64,000 nt of DNA from Datnioides undecimradiatus (lineage: Eukaryota > Chordata > Actinopteri > Lobotiformes > Datnioididae). Under the pieces are notes generated by a model. The model was given only the letters and a program-made list of their open reading frames with translations, was not told the DNA's origin and ran no database searches. Positions within the stretch are counted from its first letter, which is position 1, and every line of letters starts with the position of its first letter. Where the stretch lies: NCBI GenBank assembly GCA_008933995.1, contig WARS01000012.1:124001-188000 (forward strand), given 5' to 3'. A program made the translations under genes and the position numbers. Below, one piece after another: positions 33,283 through 45,764 of this stretch.

Positions 33283-35462
33283 AGAGCGCTGATAACTCTG
33301 AAGTGATAAATTAATAACGTCCTACCATGGGAGCATGTGAATGAGCGTGTTTAGTCATTCTGTTTGACAACAGAAGGAAACGGCCTATTCCGTGGGGTGG
33401 AAATCAAATTTCGCACTTTTCACAGATATTGTTCCCTCCTCCAAATGTTTAAAATATGGAGTCTTGCTCTGCTCGGGAAGTGGCTCAAACAGCACTTGAA
33501 GTAACTTTTGTTTGGCCACAAACCAGGAGAACACTCGCTCAAGGAGAAAAACAGTAAGTGGTCTGAGCGCCCTTGGTTTAAGATTGTTTATTGATGAAAA
33601 ACACTTGGTTCATGACTTCTGAATAAATCGGAGAACCTTGAAAATAAAGGTAGCGCCACATGGTTGTTTATATTCTTTACACTCTGCACATTTCTCTTCG
33701 CTGTCGTTTCAAGGATATTGCTTCAAACCAATAATATACTTAATTTTGACTGTTTGGAAGCAGATTTCTTTTGCAAACTATAATTAAACGGGCAAATATA
33801 TAAATTAATGGAGCATTGTGACGCTCGCACATGTCCTCAAAACCGGTGCCATGCTGCAGCAGCCGTCCCACACCTGCTCTCCAGTAAGCTCTGCTTCTTT
33901 ATGATCCGTCTATAGAGGGAGATCTCCCTCGAATGCATAGGCTTGAACATGTGAGGAGTGACTGAATGGGTGATTAAAAAAACGAGTGAGAGACACACAG
34001 ACTCCAGCTCTGAAGTCAGCCAGCCAGGTGTCGAGTGTTTGGGAGATATCGTTTGAAAAACTTGTAAGAGACGGAGAGAGGGAGCGACTGATTGAGACTC
34101 TTGAGCGATTATGGGCGAGAACAATGCGCCGCAGATAAACAAGCCCTCACATCTCAAACTGGAAGTCTAAAATGTTGAACGTTTGAAACTCTCCTTTTTT
34201 CATTTTTAAAAAAAAAATAAAATAAAAAATAAGACGGCATGGAAAGCATGTGTTTTCAGCATGCGTATGGGCACAGACAGCCTACCACCATATGCACCTT
34301 CTACCTACTCCATTCTGTTCCGCTTTGCACAGGCGCGCTGATAGAAGCGCTGCTGCTGTCTAAACGGAGGTATGCCAAACAACTCATTCTCTTTTTCCCT
34401 CTCGTTTCCTTTTGTGCAGGGCCAATCTGACCCCTGTCTTGCACCAGGTGTGCATTTCCTTGATCCCGCTCTCCTTCAACCCTCCCCTTCATATTTACAC
34501 CCCTGCCGCCCGCAATGAATGATTCACTTGGAGAGGCTCCCTTCCTCCATCAGAAAGCTTTGCAACTATACACTACAGCCCAGCCTCCATTTCTCTGATC
34601 TCACTATGTTGTGTAACGCTTGAAAAACCCTTGCGTTCTCGTACTTGTTTCTTTTTTTTTCCACGCTCTCTCTCTTGCTCTTTCTCTGAGTTACATTCAG
34701 TATTGACTGTTTATGCTTTTTAATGTTGTGGAGAGGGCCCGGGGCTTGCGGATGGGGGAAAAGCGCTCTTCTTGACACACTTACGCCCCCGTAGTGAACT
34801 CTAGCTCCCAGCACTCTAGCAAGTACACAGACCTTCTTCTTTTTCCTCTCCCTCCCTCCTCTGTCTCTTTCGCTCCCTCTTTCTTTCTACAACTGGGAGC
34901 TCCTCTGAACATCAGCACCCCGCGTTGCTCCACTCCAAAGATCACCTTATGGAAGATTAAGATGCTCAAATGCTCAAGCAAAATATTTACACAATAACCC
35001 CCCTTTTGCATCAAAGCGGAGGCAGTGGAGTGGAGTGGAGTGATCTCAGGGGGGTGTTAGAGGGCGCCAGAGAGTGCAACAGTCACCTCTGAGCTGAGAA
35101 GGCCTCGGTCAAACCTGACAGGGAACAAAAGTGATCTCTCCATCTTTAGGTCCTCCATGTGTCTTCCATCTGTCAGCCCACCTTCAGATCCCCTTTTGAC
35201 TCATACTCTCTTTCGCACACTTACTTTACCGATCGATGGGCTGAAATCTCTCCAGCCCAGCTGTGATGAGGAATGACTACCGCAGATGATGCCTAATATG
35301 AACACGCAGACTTAAATAGTTATTTGTCTGCCGGTATATTTAACTCGCTTTTCTTCTCTTATCCGGCTGCCAGAATATATTTCCTCCTTTGTCAAGCAGC
35401 TTCATTTTGTGTGGGTATTCTCAGCAGAGCCGTGTTGAAATAATGTGCAGCGCACGTATACG

Positions 35463-35706
35463 ATGAAGCCGGACAAAGGGAGCCATATGTTGACTGCTGT
35501 AGGCAGCGTGGGTCAGCCGAGTGTCTCGAAGAAGTCTCTGGACTCCCTCTGCACGGCTACGCGGCGAGCAGGAGCTCAACTCGATGCAAAGTGTCGTCGC
35601 GCACCTGCAGCTAATACGGAGCGACAGCTGAGCTGCTCGCCGAAAGGCCGGTGTCTGCTCTTTGTGTCGGCGCTGATACTCGTGATGGCCATCTTAACAG
35701 TCTTCA
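35463..35706 (+). CDS. Possible first coding exon, membrane-anchored protein
   Basis: Open exon of 81 codons from an ATG at 35463 to a strong donor (TCTTCA|GTGAGTG). The encoded peptide has a polar, Ser/Arg/Lys-rich N-terminal 55 residues, then KGRCLLFVSALILVMAILTVF, a basic stop followed by a hydrophobic run of about 18 residues that fits a single membrane-spanning helix. It would be type II-like, with a cytosolic N-terminus. Local CpG density is well above the surroundings. I do not recognise the family. No second exon was found to the right in this window, so the gene would need a long first intron. It could equally be a CpG-rich regulatory element that is open by chance. Confidence 0.3.
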
Positions 35707-35835
35707 GTGAGTGTGGGCAGCCCGTGCATTATCGCTGGATTTCTCCCGCGCGTCCCCGCCGCTTTGATATCCGGTGATTGACTCCTCGCTGGCATTTTCA
35801 AGAAAAAAAAAGAAAAGAAAAGAAAAAAAGGAAAC

Positions 35836-35871
35836 TTCAAGTCCCGTTCATCTTTCAAGTCCCGTTCATCT
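35836..35871. repeat. Perfect 18-bp tandem duplication
   Basis: TTCAAGTCCCGTTCATCT occurs twice with no spacer and no mismatch, just after an A/AAAAG-rich tract (about 35800-35831). The perfect identity suggests a recent slippage event. Confidence 0.9.
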
Positions 35872-36340
35872 GCTTAAAGAGCATTTCATGGTCAAAAATT
35901 GCGTTCAGGCGCCTCTTGTTCTAGAGGCAGCCACTAATAGAGTCAGTTTGAAGGCTGTTTGGAGTGTGTTTAATGAACACTGGTACACAGTCAGATCCAT
36001 CAGCGCCGGCTCTTTGGCGGTGACAACCAGATCCTGTAATGTCGATGTTTGGAGATAATACTACAAATTAAACAAGCACATCTGTCCCATTGCGCCCACA
36101 AGGGAATATACGTTACAGTTCACGAAACAATGAAATACAACTCCATCCCAACATGCGAGCAGATAGATAGCTATGATAAGAAACGCTAAATGGGATTCTA
36201 ATGTGAAAAAAGCCAGGGTCTGCTTCTGCTCCTTAATCACAGAGCCCAGTGACAGACCAAAGAGGATGCTTTCACCGTCAGACAAAGGAAGAGAGGGGCT
36301 GAATCTGCGGTGGCTAGTGGAGGAGGGGGACACTGCCCCC

Positions 36341-36362
36341 CCCACACACACACACACACACA
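36341..36362. repeat. (CA)n microsatellite
   Basis: CA run preceded by a C8 tract. Confidence 0.9.
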
Positions 36363-36655
36363 CTCCATCCCCTGCACCCCTCCCTTTTCAACTAAAGGAA
36401 GACATCATTATGAGTAAATGACATGAGGCGGTTGGTTCTGTTCCACTCCTGGCCCCCCAAGGACTCTTTTACCCCACTGTGTAGCCTGTACCCATCCTGC
36501 TTTGCTGCTGGCCACAGGCCTTCAGAAGCCCGGGCTCGGGCTGCAACTCAAAGAGATGGACGCTCGCACATTATTGATTGGACACTCGATAAAAGGTCAT
36601 GGGGGCCCTCCTCTGCTGTGGGGTCCAGCGCTGAGAGTAAGCCCCTCTCCATCCA

Positions 36656-36656
<1 letters not shown>

Positions 36657-36696
<40 letters not shown>

Positions 36697-36697
36697 C
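36657..36697. repeat. (CA)n microsatellite, long
   Basis: Uninterrupted CA run of about 20 units. Confidence 0.95.
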
Positions 36698-36819
36698 ACT
36701 GTCCCCTGCACCAGCCACCTGGGGGATAAGCAGAGCTTACAAACAAGCTAATCATTCTATCCCCTTTTCTCTCTCTTTTTCTCACACACAACAGCTCCTG
36801 AGTGGCTGACAAATGTCAG

Positions 36820-36905
36820 AATGGCTTGTATGGGATTTTTAAGAAAATTATTTATTAATTGAACTGGTTAATTAGGTCCCTGAGGCTTGCACGCTAATTG
36901 AGAGC
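36820..36905. promoter_or_regulatory. Homeodomain-motif cluster, candidate enhancer
   Basis: In under 90 bp there are TTATTAATTGAA, GGTTAATTAGG and GCTAATTGAG, three TAATT-type homeodomain cores at roughly even spacing. Regulatory function is inferred. Confidence 0.3.
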
Positions 36906-38924
36906 CACAGAGCTGGCGAGGCAAGAAAGCCAAAACAAAAGCGATGGCTCAAACAAACAGACAAGCGCTCGAGAACTGCTAACTCTCACACTGAACGCGC
37001 GCACACACACACACACAAACGTACGCATACACACAGTCACCCATAAATTAACGAAAAAATAAACAAACAACTGTTTACATTTTTTCTTCTTCTTGGGCTT
37101 CCCCTTTTCCTCGCATAATTTTGTGACCTGCCAAATGTTCTCCTCTTCTTGATGTTCCAGCGATGGAGAGAGACACGCAGCCACTGAAATCTGCCACATT
37201 GCACAAAGCATCTGTCTCCACACAGCACCCTGCATTCATTAAGTTTGCACCAATTAGCAGCCATAGCTCATAGCACAAACATCCATTTGTGCCTCCCACT
37301 TTGAAAAATCTTCCTAAAGTGAGCGTGTCCCTCAATATGCCCTTGTGTCACCCAACTTTATCTTCACAAAGTCTCTTTTTCTTGCATAATTAGAGAAGAA
37401 ATCCATTTCTTCTCCTATCTTCTCTCAGGCTCTGTCTTTGTCCCTTTTCATATCGCGCTCGAGTGCACCTTGAGAGCGAGCGCGCTTTTGTCAAGAAATC
37501 ACACCAAGGTTGTCTGAAAGACTTATGAGATGGAGTCATAGGCGGAGGTTGGTTCGGGGACCAGAACACAGAAAGAGGCGCGCTGACACTTCGACAGTTA
37601 CACCTGTTTCAACAATTATCCTGCTCTCTGATAAGAGCTGAACTCCTTGGATGTGTGCTTCGTCGAGTTAACCGAAAGTTTTCATTGGCGACAAAGTCTT
37701 GTGTATTCTAACTTCCAAGCCCCAGTTTCGTAGCATTTGAGGGTTGGGTTATTGTGAAGGGAGAGAGGGAGAGAGAGAGAGAGCAAAGGAAAACTAGCTG
37801 ATGCTGAACATTATAAATAGATCTGTAACCCTTTTTGTATTTTAACTTAAAGTGCAACATAGGAGCACGGTGTTTTGATCTTAAAAGATGCACGGGGCTT
37901 AATTGGTAACCTCACTACAGTACTCATTCTCCGTGTCAAATGATGGATGATTTAGTGACTTCTGGTAAACACCCATGTTGACAGTGAATATGTGGGTCTG
38001 ATAGTGTTTTATGGGGCATGTATTTCGAATAATTGCCACAAGCAGTAGATTTAATTTGGTGCATCCTATTGTTTCAAACGCCATATATCTATATATATAT
38101 ATATACGTGCTATTACACCATATATACTATAGATATTATATATATTTTCTTTTATCGGACACTTTTAAAGGACAGTTTTAGGGCTGTTAGCATGTTCCTG
38201 ATTTGAAATCTGGCAAAAGCCGCGCACATTGTAATTCTCATCATCGTAGCATGTTGCAGCCTCTACAAAAGGTCACTGTTTGATATCAGGGGTAATTTTG
38301 AAGGCCTTTAAAAACAGCCCTCCTTAACATTCAGAAGCATACATGACCCCAGCAGCTAGAGCACTATCACATTATGATTACCCACTCAACACGATTGCGT
38401 TGTGAAAAATGCCCCCCCGCTCCTCCTCCCCAAGTAAACTCTGCCTCTGACCCGCATTTCCTCACTCTTGAGGGACCGCTCGCGCTCTGTCTCGGAAGGG
38501 AGAGTCGGATGATGGGGCACCGGGGTCAGATGCTATTGAGCGATGCTTCAAATAAATGTATGAATAAATTACTTGATAAATGAACGGCTGGACTGAAATC
38601 ACTGGAGAAAACCGAAGATTTGAACTTTATCGAGTAGCTGTGGAGGAAAAAGGAGATTAAAAAAAAAAAAAACCCAATCTGAAACTCTGCTCTTTTCTCA
38701 GTTCGGAAGCTCACCATTTAAATTTCTTAGCAGAAAAGCACAGTTTTGATTGATTAATGAAAAGCTCAACTGAAATCACAAGTCAAAGTCTGGGATTAAA
38801 GCCTGAGTGTGTGGTTGTGCGGCAAAAGCGGAAAATCCTGAGACTGTTCTCCAGTTTTTCAGTTTGATCAGCCGAAAATCAATTGCCTTGCTAGAGAAGC
38901 AAAAGTGTAGCACGAAAATAAAGT

Positions 38925-39295
38925 CAAGGCTAACATTTATGACCCACAAGCCCACATCCTGAGAGAGAGGGTAAGGAGCTCAGACATCCAGAGGGAGCTC
39001 AGAGTAGAGCCTGTCAAAAGGAGCCAGTTGAGTTGGTTCGGGCATCTGATCAGGATGCCTCCTGGGCACCTTCCTTTGAAGGTTTCCAGGGCATGTCCGA
39101 CTGGTAGAAGACCCCGGGGTAGACCCAGAACACGCTGGGGAGATTATACACCGCGCCTGACTTGGGAAAGCCTCGGGAACCCCCAGGAGGAGCTGGGAAG
39201 CTTTGTCTGGGAGAGGGACCTGCAGACTGCCTTGCTCAGCTCCGTGCCACTGGAACCCATCCCCGGATACATATCAGGAAGTAAATGAGGCTGAT
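38925..39295 (+). mobile_element. LINE 3' fragment (reverse-transcriptase ORF C-terminus)
   Basis: On the plus strand, SSDIQRELRVEPVKRSQLSW runs into FGHLIRMPPG, then ACPTGRRPRGRPRTRWGDY, then WESLGNPQEELG. This is a well-known C-terminal segment of teleost non-LTR retrotransposon polymerases. Only the 3' end is present, as expected of a 5'-truncated insertion. The frame is open through this segment, but the end is diverged from the usual element. Confidence 0.75.
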
Positions 39296-40710
39296 TAAAG
39301 TTACAAAAGATAGTCCAAATCTAATCTTTAATGACAAGTAGTCACTCAATACGCCCAGTAAATGCAGGCCAACGTAAAGGCAGCAAACGTATCAGAACCG
39401 GGGAGCCTTCAGGGTTTTGATGTCCCTGAATCCAACATATGATACAGATCTCGTGGTTCCTGCTGCAAAGCCTGCTTCGTGTGCAGATTACGGGTGTCCC
39501 GCAAATGTGACAGGCAGGTGCACGATGTGATGCATCTGAAACTGTTGCCCAGCTCCGCTCCTGACCTCCTTCAGGCCTATATTACTGCTGTGTATAGCCG
39601 GTATAATAGGCCAGTATTAATGAAAGGAGGAAAAAGTGGTGGCACACTGCCAACTAGGATCTCTCTGCTGGTCTAATAATTACCATGTGGACAGTAATTT
39701 TATAAGTGCAGTATTCTATTTGCATCATTTGCAGCTGTCTTTTCCCTATTTGTTGGGGCACGTCCAGCGTAAAACACAGATCACAACCTCCCGCTACTCT
39801 TCGTCAACATGACATAGATTTAGAGCTACACAGAAAATTAGAAATCCACAGAAGAGCCACAGAAATGCATTTAGTAATCTTATATAAACCAACAAATCGA
39901 CTATTCTGTTCATTTCTGTAGCCTAAAAAAAAGACTTTTTCCAACATTTAGTAAGTGGACATCAGCATGTTTGCCCCCTTGGCAGCAGCAGATGGACTGA
40001 AAGCAAACCTACTAGTTTAGTACTGTCTTATTCTCCAATATAGGTCAATGTAGGTGAGTCAGCAGCAGCAGCTTGGCAAAATGCATATTTCATATTCCTT
40101 TATTTATTATTATTGCTTGCACCTTATTGCACGTATAGCAACCTATACGTGTTTTAAGATAAGAGGTTTTCTGTTCATTCTGTGCACACACAGTGAATCA
40201 GTGAAACTGTTGTTAAATGTTTAACAGTTCAGGTTTTCCTAACGTACATGCGGAGACGTTTTCAGGTTGTATTGATTACGCATGTATTTTACTGTTTATA
40301 TCTCATTCACCCCACTGAAATAGGAAGAAGAAGCCGCAAACATCTGTCCTGTTTTAGCCGTGTCGTCTATTCCTGTGTCCATGCACAAAAGACTGAAGGC
40401 CATGCTGTGACTGTGGCTTCGGCTGATGAGAAACCCCTTTACACAGCAAGGCCCAGCAGTCCCAATTCCCCTCAGACTGGCACCGATCGATCGCTGGTTG
40501 TTATTGACATGACACCTGCCGAGCCTGGCTTTAAGCTATCGAAAACCGATGTGGCAGATCAAAAATAGGACGCCGGCTTTCATGTTTGTAAACAGTATCG
40601 ATTTGCATAATAACCTTAAAAATTAGTTCCCCGGATTAGGCAAGGACAAACCTGTTTCAGCGTTTGTTATGATGCTTGCAGCATATGCCTAATTAGAGAA
40701 AAAAAGACAG

Positions 40711-40751
40711 AGGCTGTGATCGGCTTGAAAAACAGGCTGTGATCGGCTTGA
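40711..40751. repeat. 18-bp direct repeat, 5-bp spacer
   Basis: AGGCTGTGATCGGCTTGA is present at 40711-40728 and 40734-40751 without mismatch. Confidence 0.9.
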
Positions 40752-42720
40752 CAAGTCAGTGCCTCGCTGTCAACACCTTTTGGTTTGCCACTGTTAATGA
40801 AAGCCATTTTCCATTAAATAATAAAATAAAAACACACCTCTAGACTTCTCGGCAGACAAAAGCGCTGATGCGTCACTTTTACACGGATGCAAATTATTGC
40901 TGCGTGTCACAATCATTTATTCATGAGGAGGCCTTCTATCTCTTGGCGGGTTTACCTGCGCCACGGAAGTGATCTTTCCTCCGTCGTGCCACGGCGCTGA
41001 GAGAGATGTCAGCCTCCAGGAGTGACGAGGAGACAGATGTACTAAAGAAACAACACAAGCGCCGCGCGCTTCGCCAGACGGGTCCAGTTTAAAAGCACTG
41101 AATTATGTATCTGAGCGGCTGACACGATCGCACAATGACTTGTCAGCGTTGAATATCTCCATTTCCTGTCTGAGACAAATCCTGACCTTTGCTGGCTACC
41201 AAGGAGCATTGATTGGCTGCACATGCCCACAGATGTTCAACCAATGCCAATTATAACGACATTTACAGAGGGGTCGTTAGCTGCCAGCAGCATCAACTTC
41301 GTGCCTTTAATAAGGTGACTCTTCACAGTGCAGTACCTGGAATTAAACATGCAACTCTGTACTTCTTGTGCATTTTAATACGTTTGCACTCCAGTGTTGC
41401 AACACTCAGGCATCACAACAAAAGTTGCTGCAAGGCAAAGATGAAGGAGCCTTCCATTTCAACTCCCAGTTGTGGACATTTTTTCGTATAATCCATTGCA
41501 ACACCATTCCTGCAGCAGGAATTCCCCAGTGAAAAATGCAAAAAGATTAAAACAAAAAAAAAAAACAACAACAACACAAGTTTATGGAGAAATAAAGGGC
41601 TAGTGGTGTCTGACAAGCCTTTAAATCTAGGACAGTCATCCCAAAGAGGAATGCACATTCTCATTGCAGGGACATAAAAGCGGAGTTTTAACTGTGCTAC
41701 GAGGGCGACGGAGATGGTAGGCCATTAGCTGGATGGCGTTCATATAGCCTGTGAAGACTTCAGCAGCGCCCCGCATGTTTGATAAAGTGTTGCACCGGTT
41801 TTTTTATGCTGAAAGCTCTTCTATAAGAGGCAAACATATTTATTCTGGACGCGCAGATTCGGAGCGTCAGAGAGGCCTGGAGCAGAAGAACAGGGCGGCA
41901 GGGTAGAGGGATTCACGCATGCGATGTTTTCAATTTGTTTTTTTTTTTAAATTATTTTATTTACTTTAAATCAAAGGTCAACATCCATCCACGTCTTAGC
42001 AGGATAAATGCACTGAGAACAGACGTACTGTACATATATAGATGAAGAAATGGAGAGGAAAGGGAGGAAAGTGAGAAAAGCACGAACCATAGCGACATTC
42101 AACAAAACCCCATGAGTGGATGTGGCAGATTACCACAGCCAGAATGGTTCCCCCAGACCCACCTGAAAGAAAACAATACCATATGTGCGAGCTTATTTAC
42201 GAAGTGCTGACACTGGGGCCTGAAAGAATTAGTATTCTGTTAGGTAAATGTTTTCCTCTGGGCTCTGTCTCTGCAACAGCTTACAGATGTTTCAGCCATG
42301 CAGAGAACGCAAGCCTTTTCCCACCACGGCATGAATGAAAAAGCATGTTGAAGGTTTTGCCCCAGCCAAGCTCGGAGAGTGATCTACAACTCATACTCGG
42401 GTGCACTTTGCTAAGTACTGCCTCCTGCGCCGGGCCAAGGTTTCATCTGACACAGACGCTATTTAGTGCTGCTTCCATGGACTCCGGTGCATATTGTTCG
42501 ACACAGATTTGTCAGGCTGGCAGCTCTCCAGCGACAGATGTACTGGCAGCGGTGCAGCGAAAGCGGGACTTAGACTGAGCAGCGGTGCAAAAACTAATGT
42601 TAGATGCTTCAGAGGTGTGTTGGTAAACTTTTATATCCTGACTAATTCGTTAAATACAAAAAGTGTTGATTGTGGAAAAGCTACGTTTTCTGCTCTTTTT
42701 CCAGTTTTCCCTTTCCAGTC

Positions 42721-42776
<56 letters not shown>
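42721..42776. repeat. Compound (CT)n(CA)n microsatellite
   Basis: About nine CT units pass directly into about nineteen AC units. Confidence 0.95.
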
Positions 42777-42777
<1 letters not shown>

Positions 42778-44499
42778 ACTGAGGAGTCGTAAAAGCTAAC
42801 AGAGCCAATCTTGTTTACAAGGAGTAGCGTTGGACCAGCTGACTGCAGCGGCTGCTCAGCCCCAGCCTTGACTCCCATTTACCAGTGTAACAAACCGTCA
42901 GGGAGGGGAGGGAGGCAGGGGAAAACATTGTTATCAGCAGGCCAGATAAACCCCCTCCAGAGGTAGCGCTGATAGAGAGGCAGCCCCGCCGCTGGGCAAA
43001 TAGAAAGATCCTATCTGGTCCTTGCACCGAGCCGGCCAATCAGCCCAGCAGAAGCACTGAGGCTTTCTCAAACAGGGGAGATGTGTGGCGAGAGGAGACC
43101 AGAGCGTCGCCAGGTCTGCTCCTCTTTTTAGATGGACTTTTAGAGGAGAAGCTGGATCTCAGCTGTTTTGTAGGGGCGGCTGAGAGGAGCCGGGCCCGGG
43201 TTAGAGCTGCTGGGTTGGGTGATGCTGGCGTGGGGCAGGTTGGGGTTGAAAGGAGCTGCTTTTACAGACAGAAAGCCTCGAGTTTGGAGCTTTTAAACCC
43301 AAATCCTGTGTTCCGGTCTTCATCTCCAGCCCTGGAGCGACACTGCAGACCCCAAAACGGTCTTGATTTTAATACCTGGCGTCTTGATTGACTGATTGAC
43401 ATCGACCCTATGATCAATAATAATTGCGTGTCAGCAAGATTTAATATTGATCCCCGGCATTTTTCACATCTCTCAGTGTGAATGGACGTCACCGGTGACA
43501 CCTGCTTGACCTTCATTTGATTCTTGACATTGACTGTCAACACTTCGGCGACCAAAACCGCTGTGACTTGCAGTATTTGATGAGATCAGTAATAGCATCA
43601 GTTCACCAGCTTCAGTCGAGGCTCCTGCACAAACCTCTGTTATAATACTTTTCAGGGCAGCCTTCGCACCGCTTGTATTTTTAATAGAATATGGAAAACA
43701 CACATTTTGAGGCTTGAAATTTACTGCCCCTCAAATTTACGATGTTATTCCGTCGTCCTTGCTGTAATTGTCATTTTCCACCTTCTCGCTTCTCGCTGGA
43801 ATTTGTGCTTTATTTTTTCATTTCTGAGTAATGGCTTTTGCGGATGTCCTGATGTCTTTTAATTGACCTTAAATTTCTTCTTTTCTTGAGGCTCTTTATC
43901 CATTATTTTAACCTCAAATCACACAAACAAGTGCGGAATATTTTATAATGTAATATATCACACGGGTGCACGTCCTTCCCGTCTATAATTTGTGTCTTTT
44001 TACGTTCATTGCCATGAAAAAAGCAGTCTCCTGTCCTGATCCACTCATAGCTTCGGCTTTCCTTTAGGGCACAGGCGTCCAGGGGTGTAAAACTGGGGGG
44101 ATGTGGGGGGTACAGGGCCCACAAAGACAACTTGAACAGCCATGGATGCTGATGTACAGGGTCCAGAATTGTGTGCTAGGACCCTGTTAGCATCATCTTT
44201 TCAGCAAACTTCCCCTCTCATCCGGCGTCTGCAAGATACACTCGAGACCAGAGGTAACATTAACTAGTTATTTAATGTCTTGTCACTGGGTTTGAGGGGA
44301 CACTTACTGAAGTCGCAGTGGTTGTACTTGAGTAAAATATTATTGCACTCCCTCCACCTCTATTCAGCAGTTTGATATATGATAGTGGTGAGAGGCCGAG
44401 CTTCTCTGTGACACGCAGGAGGCACATTTCTAGAGGCAGAAAGGAGGGCTGCAGGGTGAAGAGGCTACAGCTGTCATTGCTCATCTTAATGGCATGCTG

Positions 44500-44504
<5 letters not shown>

Positions 44505-44530
<26 letters not shown>
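44505..44530. repeat. (AC)n microsatellite
   Basis: AC run followed by GTGTGTGC, making a short hairpin-capable CA/GT junction. Confidence 0.9.
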
Positions 44531-44584
44531 GTGTGTGCACGCACATCAACACGTGCAAGCCCTACACACACCTACAAATATGGG

Positions 44585-44770
44585 GTAAATGAGGAAGCTT
44601 TGGATGTATGCATAAAAATCACTCGGGTAGGCCTCGCACACGCCTGCGTGCACACGAGACGGCGCTCTTTCACGCGCGCACACAAAATGTGCAGGAAGTG
44701 AGGAGAGGAGGCTTTGGATGTACATATAAAAACATAAGTACTCGCGCGTGTGAATGCATACTCCCGCAGA
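44585..44770. repeat. Imperfect tandem duplication, period about 115 bp
   Basis: GAGGAAGCTTTGGATGTATG near 44591 recurs as GAGGAGGCTTTGGATGTACA near 44706. Both are followed by a CATAAAAA- or TATAAAAA-like stretch, ACTCG, and a CACGC- or GCGTG-rich segment. At least two diverged units are present within CA/CG-rich DNA. Confidence 0.6.
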
Positions 44771-45329
44771 CATTCAAATTGGAACCACACAAACACACGC
44801 GTTCGCTGGATTTGTACACAGACGTAGACGCTCTCGCACACCATGAATATGTATTCCTTAGCATTCAGCAGCGAGTACGCAGCCATACACACGGATGGCG
44901 CCTACTGTATAGCACACAGACACCTTCACGCACACCAAGCATTGCCTGTGACAGATGTTGGCAGGAATATTGCCAGGAAGAAAGCTCTTTCATTTCTTTT
45001 TATTCCCTCTGTATTTTGGCATGCCTATCTCTGTACACAGTGTGGCCATGTCACCGGAGCTGTTTCTTTTCTCTTCCAGTTCCTCTGTGCACGCTTTTTT
45101 TTTTCCCTTTCTCCTCCTTCCCCCGTGTTATCATCATGAAATTGAAGTCATTTGTGCCAAGAGAGATTAGAAGAGAATCGGGGAAAGCGAGGGGGACATT
45201 AGCAAAGATATTTTTGTCAGTAATGAGCTAACTCTTTGTTATGCGCTGGGCTAAGGAGGTCTAATGATGACGTTTGTACCAAGAGGAAGAAACTGAGTCT
45301 CCAGAGTCCACACGCAGCCAGAAACCACG

Positions 45330-45430
45330 GGCTTTGGTGGAACTCTTAACTCTTTTCAATTATGCAGATGAGCCCATTGGGCTAGTGTTGGCCGTCACTT
45401 TAATGATGACGTGGGTAAACAGACATAGCT
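45330..45430. promoter_or_regulatory. Candidate conserved non-coding element
   Basis: CAATTATGCAGATGAGCCC combines a homeodomain core with an octamer-like ATGCAGAT. It is followed by CCATTGGGC, AATGATGACG and GTAAACAGA (FOX). Unique sequence, not an exon. Enhancer function is inferred. Confidence 0.3.
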
Positions 45431-45752
45431 TCCTTTTCTGTCTTTAAAAGTCCCACCCTACCCCCCCGCCCCCACCGCAAACCCCTTATTTCTTATTTTG
45501 CACCCGCAAGAAAGTTAATTGTCTTAGTCATTAAAGAGGTATCAGCTGTCATGCCACTGACAAAGACATAAAGAGAAGGCAAGGCAGAGGGATGTGAAGA
45601 AGAAAGAGTTGAGAGAGATTTATTTTTTGCCTTCCAGGCTGATGGCAAAGAATCTCCTAAGATGCAATCATGATATTTTGATGCAGGATGAGGACTGATC
45701 AACCTCTCCAGGCAAAGCCTCTTTGGAGATTCTTCTCTGTTCTCCCCAGCGG

Positions 45753-45764
45753 CCACCGGGTGGC
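45753..45764. promoter_or_regulatory. CTCF-like motif
   Basis: CCACCGGGTGGC matches 11 of 12 positions of the CTCF core and continues AGAAG. Motif evidence only. Confidence 0.3.

Larger units (their letters stand above)
23310..35440. other. Non-coding region, start of a long gene desert
   Basis: No coding exon could be supported in 12 kb on either strand. A G10 run occurs at about 23531-23540. Most of the sequence is unique rather than repeat-derived, and several stretches are dense in short A/T-core and TCF/SOX/FOX-like words, which fits dispersed developmental enhancers. The target gene would lie outside the window. Confidence 0.5.
35872..38915. other. Gene desert segment
   Basis: Non-coding apart from the repeats listed separately. 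An AT dinucleotide-rich stretch (about 38084-38150) contains a TATATATATATATA run. A GA-rich tract lies at 37758-37785. No exon was supported. Confidence 0.5.

Noticed and set aside
44608-45231. Open frame of 207 codons, the longest in the window
   Set aside because: Built from CA/CG-rich repeat DNA with overlapping frames on both strands; composition is His/Thr/Arg-rich repeat translation, with no splice or homology support.
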